Assembly: GCA_008360955.1 (NCBI GenBank)
Contig: LUCM01003717.1
Coordinates: 1-64,000 of the forward strand
DNA: 64,000 nucleotides
Reading direction: 5' to 3'
From: Fasciolopsis buskii
Taxonomy: Eukaryota; Platyhelminthes; Trematoda; Plagiorchiida; Fasciolidae
The position numbers were made by a program, and so were the translations under genes. Numbering within the stretch: the first letter of the stretch is position 1; each line of letters starts with the position of its first letter. This document shows positions 58,900 to 64,000 of this stretch, piece after piece. The notes under the pieces were generated by a model. It had not been told where the DNA came from and did not search any database. It was given only the letters and a program-made list of their open reading frames with translations.

Positions 58900-61800
58900 A
58901 CGGACAGCGTTTCCCCGAAACCATAGGTTACTGAAGGTGACATAAAAATCACCTAAAGACACACAGAGACTGTTGTCCTCAAAGGCAATACTGCGGCTCT
59001 GTCCAATACGAGCGGCGGAAGAGCGACATCCTTCAGAAACGGCGGTTCTAGGCCCTCAGCATTATTGCACATGATGTAACGGAGTCGAAGGATAAAGCCA
59101 AAGGGTTTGAGATGTGCACAACATACTACGATGAAAATTTATAACTTCAAATTTGTCTACAGCAGGGTTGGTGGTTTACGAAATCAGTTTACTACCATGG
59201 TCATTGCGTGTAACGATCATTCCCCAGTCAAAACTGCTTCGAGTCACATTGCTGTCAGCCTCCGTGGGAGTCCTTGTCGGGGAAAGGGCACGTCTTGCAC
59301 ATGAACTACACCCACCGGAGCAGGCCAAGCGGTGACCGCAAAAGATTGTGGCAACATAGCTCCCATGAGGCCACAGCGATTCCGGTAGCAGTCCTGCTGG
59401 AAAGCATAGCAGAACCAGCAGACGTCATTCCCGGGACAAAAAAGCGAGGACCCCAGCTTTGACAGGGCTGGCATCCTCAAGGCGGATACGGGCCAGGAGA
59501 TCTAAACTCTAAGCGTCCGATCGACGAGCACCACGCAAATGAGCTATTCACTGGCGGAAATGCCGTCCATTGACCACCTAGTGGTTCATTCGGCGTTCAG
59601 GTGGCCTACATGCAACCACACCCCGTTGGTTGAAGCGTGCCTTTGCAATTGCATCAGCAGCCGGAGTCTGCGCCCCAAAATCCTAGAGCTCCGCAACCCG
59701 ACACCCGGGTGTACAGTCGTGATGATCCGCGCTACCAAGACCTAGGGGTACCCAGGCATCTCCGAAGTACAGCTGGGCATCCAGGTGATGGACATCTGGT
59801 GCAATCGGAGGGAGGGCATAGGTGAAAGGTGTGCACCGTACACCAGCAGCGAACTGATGGCCACTCTTCTCATTGACGCAATCCTGGGCCGAGATCCGGA
59901 GGTCTTTTGGGCGTTCATGGAGCTGAACAACAAACGTGCTTCGTGGTCGTGATCTACGGGCCCCGAACTCTTCAGATACAACAAACGGCGAAATACTAGC
60001 AGCACTCAAGGAGGCCGGCACGCTAAATCACCAACTAGTACTCATTATGGACAGCATTACCATGCCGACGTGTTTCCGTCGTCTGCCTTGCTCTGCACAA
60101 TCAATATCAGCCTCGGGAATTTTCGCCACCGTGTCTAGGCCGGGTTGATATGAGCACGTGAGGTTGCCCGTTTTATGGACAGGGACTTTCGGCGCAAAAG
60201 CAGTCGACTGAGTTCTTACGAACGACCGACGTACCATCAACCAACTCGGCACCCTTGTGGCAGGGCGATCATGGAGTCATGACGTTCAAGTCAGTGTACA
60301 CGACATTATCGATGTGAACAGGAAAACCACTCGCTGGGACCTCAATAAGGCTAATTTTCCAAGTGTTAAAACCATACTAACTTACAATATATGGCCCATC
60401 TTACCGTGCGTTTATCATCAGTGGGCAGGAGTCAAAGGACCTCTAACTGGATCCACGCCACCCAAGCCGCCATTGCGCAACCAGGCGGCAGAAGCTCAAA
60501 AATAATCAGCCGCATGGGACCACCATCAGCTTTCGCGGCCTTCGCATTATTGTGGCAATTACGTTCATATAAGAATGACTGGTAAAACCCAGTGCAAACA
60601 GCAAACTTCAGACTGCGAGTACCATTCACTAAAGCAGATTCAATCGGATCCTAAGAACTCCCGCAGACAGATGGCCCTTGTGGCCACTGCCAATTCAAGA
60701 ATGGTGGACATATGTAGTTCAGATGGTACAAAACAAGACAACGCTGAAGCGATCGTTCACCACTCTTTCGTCTTTACCCCTCATGAACCAGGAATGTCGA
60801 GGGGTGAAGAAATGGTAGTAGGAGGGCCAGAAGGCTCTTAGCACAGGGAGTTGAAACAATTGGCTTCTTGACCGGGCACTTACCGCGTAAGCCGACCACA
60901 AAAATACAAGGAAACCAGGCCTCGGTGAGATCACGCCTATTGTGTGGAAACAGTGTGCATAAAACCAGCTCATCCGCAGATTGAGCTATTTAGCCATTTG
61001 GGGCTGGCGGGACAAGTCCCAGAGGAATGCAAGATCTATGTAGTCTCGCTGATCTTTTATTCTAGCAGACGGTTCGAGCATCAAAATTATTGCCCAGTTG
61101 CGCTGCTGTCGGTAGTCTCGAAAGTAGGAAAACTAGATAACTCTTCACCGAAAGTTCCTTGAGAATGTCCACTTTCACGACGAACAGCGAGGGTTACCAT
61201 GATACAGATTATGCCAAGCAAACATGATCGAGAACGTGGACTGTCGCGGTGAGGCAGTAAGCAGAGAATTTTGTTTGCACGTGGTTTCACTGAGCCTGTC
61301 CATGGTTTTCTATCGATTCGGTCGTCGCCGACAGCTGCAACAGCGGCTGGAAATCAGGCTGAATAGAGCGCTCATCATCAAGTGTCGCGCAATCCTTGCA
61401 ATGAAAAGTTCTAGGTCCGGGTGAATACATCTCCTGCCAGAAGTTTCGACGCCCTAAGCGGGTGACAGAGGACCATAATAATCCCAAAACGTTTTACAAT
61501 TTTCGTGAATAAGCATCCTCTGCACTGACAATACTAGGTCATACTGCACGCGAATGACGTAAGGAAATACCGGGAGTCAGCAACTGCTCCAGAGAGGCAA
61601 GTTTTGACGGCCGAAAACAGTGGTACGTCACCGAAGACCTCCCATTTTGATGCAGGTAAGCACAAGTTATCACATATAATCACATTCCATGTCAGTGGGT
61701 GTAAACTGGAAGAAAACAAGCCGGAAAGTAGTAAGCAAGAGAGGAATCTGCGGTCCATCGTTATAGACGACTTTCCATGAACGGCCAACTGTAACGTGCT

Positions 61801-62340
61801 GGCCCGGAAAGTTATGCTCAAGTTGAACCAAATCAGACTCATGCTGGTTAGGTTCATCACTCGTTCTTGAAGCTATTGTTAACATCAGTGGGAGCAATCA
61901 CCCAGGCCTGTCCGTTAATCCTGAAAGGGGACATGGTTAAAGGAGTTCAAAGAAGGGCCACTGATAATCTGTACTTCAAAGATGCATAGTATGGGGTACA
62001 GGAGACCTCATGGGTTAACAGATATCCCAACAAAGAGAGGATATCCTGACAGACATCAGGCCAAGCTAGCTCCCACGGTGTCGCTGCGCGGTTGTTCGGT
62101 GAAGCTAGAGGGAGCCTCCAAGGGTGAGGGCTGGGGAACAATCCTTCCCCTCGCGGAATGTTGCCTGTGGAACTCTTACCGGGTAATAGCCATGCAGACA
62201 GGAAGCAAAAGAGCGTTCCAAAAACGACTGGATCAGCGCCCAGCCGAGCAGCATCCCAGTGGGCCGTTTGAAATGCCGTTGACGGCAGTCGACCCAAAGC
62301 CGCACTCGCTGCAGCAAGGGAGCAATCCGATGTAAAAGAT
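58900..62340 (+). mobile_element. Old CR1-like LINE, heavily decayed
   Basis: A scattered plus-strand series in the right order. There are possible endonuclease remnants (59540-60480), then GQVPEECKIYVVSLIF and NYCPVALLSVVSKVGKL (61007-61130) as the RT fingers. A thumb-like KHKLSHIITFHVSG plus ERNLRSIVIDDF follows, then LARKVMLKLNQIRLMLVRF (61650-61855), and LWNSYRVIAMQTGSKRAFQ (62167-62224) corresponds to the WNSLP...FK end. RT motifs A to C are not identifiable. Frames change every few hundred bases. The 5' limit is uncertain. Confidence 0.55.
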
Positions 62341-62344
62341 CGCC

Positions 62345-64000
62345 TTGGAGGAGTGACCGTTTGACGTTCGTAACTGAATGACTGAGTGGTGGTCATTTTT
62401 TTCTGTATGTACGCGTGTTCGCCTATGTGGTTGGAAGTGATTCGCTCGTTGTACGCCTGAAACTGGGAATTCATCTCACCATCGTCCGTGCTTGCTGCCT
62501 TCGGCCTCCTATCTGCAATGGTCAGTGGAACTCCGCAGAAAGTGTCAAAAGGGCAGACTGAAACCAGCACCCGAAGGACATTGGGAAAGATTTACCCCGG
62601 TGACATGGTTGCCAACAATCGGAAAGCACTAACATAAACCAAGGAGTGTAGACATTTGGAGCCCAATGTGCCTCTTTCTCGAAGAAGAAGAATACGAAGG
62701 AAAACAAACAAAAAATAAAAAAAGAAATGGGGAGTAACTGCATATGAAAATTTACCAATACAGGGGCACGAAAAATAGCAGGAATAAAGAGAAAACGTGC
62801 AGGAAAATTAAACAAAAATCAAAGGACCCACGGGAAACCGGCTGTAAAACAGATACAGAAAAGACAGCAGACACTATACTCGGAGGATACGGGAAACAAA
62901 AGAGAGGTAACGGGAAGTTACAATCACAGGACGAAGTCAGACCTTGACTGACTGACAGAAACACTCCCACCAAAAAGACGAATGGAGAGGAAAAAGTAGA
63001 GGAAAACAGAGCTAAAGAAAACCCAAGGCAGATCGGACAGAAAAATGAGGCTAGAATAAATGATAAAGGAAAGGCGAAGGTGATATGAGGACTTTCCTTG
63101 TTGCATGTGTGAACAAAAAAGCGCAAACAAAATAAACAGGCACCATTCATTTACTCCCACAGGTTATGTATCCCGATGGACAGCTTTTGGGTCATTTCGA
63201 GGACTTAAATCTGTTTGGGGCCTCGTAAAACAAGAAGCACCACCAGCCCCTCAATTTCGCGAGACCAGAGCTAACTGTCCCCCTTCCACCGTCCAGTTTC
63301 CTCTTCTCCTCCCGCAGTTGCAGTTTTATTTCCGCGCTCAGCTTTGCCTTCCTGTTCTGTCATTTTTCCCGAACACGGTGAGCCTGAAAGAACTCACTCC
63401 TGTGTGACCCAATCATGAAGAATAAGGCTGTATGAGATGCAATAAACCGTGGAACAATTGCAAAGCAAGCTATAGCTAAGAACTTATGACCGAACCTTTT
63501 TCGATAATTATTAGGAGGCATACGTCCGTTCTAAGCGTGTCCCAAATTGGGCCAGAAACGCATCCAGTCACTTCTTCAATCCCAGAATTTCCCCAAGCAG
63601 TCGCATATCGGGCAAAATCCCGGTTGGTGGAAGGGTACATCGTGAGCCTCGGTCTGTCACCGAGTTATAAGTCTAACACCAGAACCCGCGAAACTCTGAA
63701 ACTGCGAGTCATCTACCCACAAATCCTCACGCAACCCCGTGAAATTTGAATTGAAATCTCGATAAGCCGTACCGACCTGAACTAATCTCAATTCGACTTA
63801 GATGAGCTTTCGCTGAGCTGATCCAAATAGCATTTCTGTACTTTTGCTCATGCCGCAACAATCCCTCTTATGCACACTGAGTATACCATCGGGTTTAACC
63901 CAATGAAACAAACAAGTACACTCTATGTTGTCAGCGATGACAAATGAACGCGCCGATAAACCTCGTACAACTTAGCTCTTCCATTCATGGCAATGGTTTT
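62345..64000. other. No recognised gene
   Basis: Includes a purine-rich plus strand at about 62690-63090, whose complement yields an artificially hydrophobic 132-codon ORF. The remainder (63100-64000) has short ORFs without motifs. Confidence 0.4.

Noticed and set aside
62752..63150. 132-codon very hydrophobic minus ORF resembling a membrane protein
   Set aside because: It is the complement of a purine-rich tract, so Phe/Leu/Ser codons arise from base composition.
1..64000. CRISPR arrays, prokaryotic operons, rRNA genes, or a novel defence or biosynthetic system
   Set aside because: No regularly spaced repeats, no ribosome-binding-site-led gene series and no rRNA-like stretches were seen. 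The window is eukaryotic and dominated by decayed retroelements. I could not run a tRNA scan, so isolated tRNA genes cannot be excluded.

Overview
The window looks like a stretch of a large, repeat-rich invertebrate animal genome, most plausibly a flatworm (fluke or tapeworm). The reasons are several decayed non-LTR retrotransposons (LINEs) of RTE-like and CR1/Jockey-like type on both strands, one apparent host gene split by 39-60 bp introns, and no bacterial-style gene density. The species cannot be fixed from sequence alone. Almost every long ORF is either a broken piece of a retrotransposon or a chance ORF. I found no new defence, metabolic or regulatory system.

Layout. 1-1180: 3' part of a multi-exon host gene on the minus strand, not recognised, with an Asp run encoded by a trinucleotide microsatellite. 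1266-5900: a cluster of RTE-like fragments in alternating orientation, including a large imperfect palindrome centred near 2666. 7080-10460: a CR1-like LINE on the minus strand with a PHD-like finger in ORF1, bracketed by two similar ~75 bp sequences. 11788-19126: family B, copy 1, a CR1/Jockey-type LINE with leader, ORF1, endonuclease and reverse transcriptase, interrupted at 12585-14280 by repeat family C and by an N gap. 19127-23435: nothing recognised. 23436-29030: family B, copy 2, interrupted by repeat family D (26085-26605) and carrying an apparent assembly join at an isolated N (27132).

29050-41300 is a long repeat-poor stretch without a convincing gene. 41303-42700: a second family C copy and a C-type 3' end. 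42934-44073: a LINE linker/RT fragment on the minus strand beside an N gap. 45140-45760: a LINE endonuclease remnant joined to a family C block. 50365-50800: second family D copy. 51050-51240: small LINE endonuclease fragment. 51718-55080: family B, copy 3, inverted and almost identical to part of copy 1, with the same stop codons and frameshifts. 55225-55590: LINE C-terminal fragment. 57880-58350: fourth family C 3' end. 58900-62340: an old, heavily decayed CR1-like LINE. The last ~1.6 kb is uninformative apart from a purine-rich tract.

Three things deserve attention. First, families C and D share a 3' terminal hairpin core at six places. Second, the family B copies show patchy near-identity and single Ns that suggest assembly chimerism, or else very recent duplication or gene conversion. 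Third, the short-intron gene at the left edge is the only strong candidate for a functional host gene.
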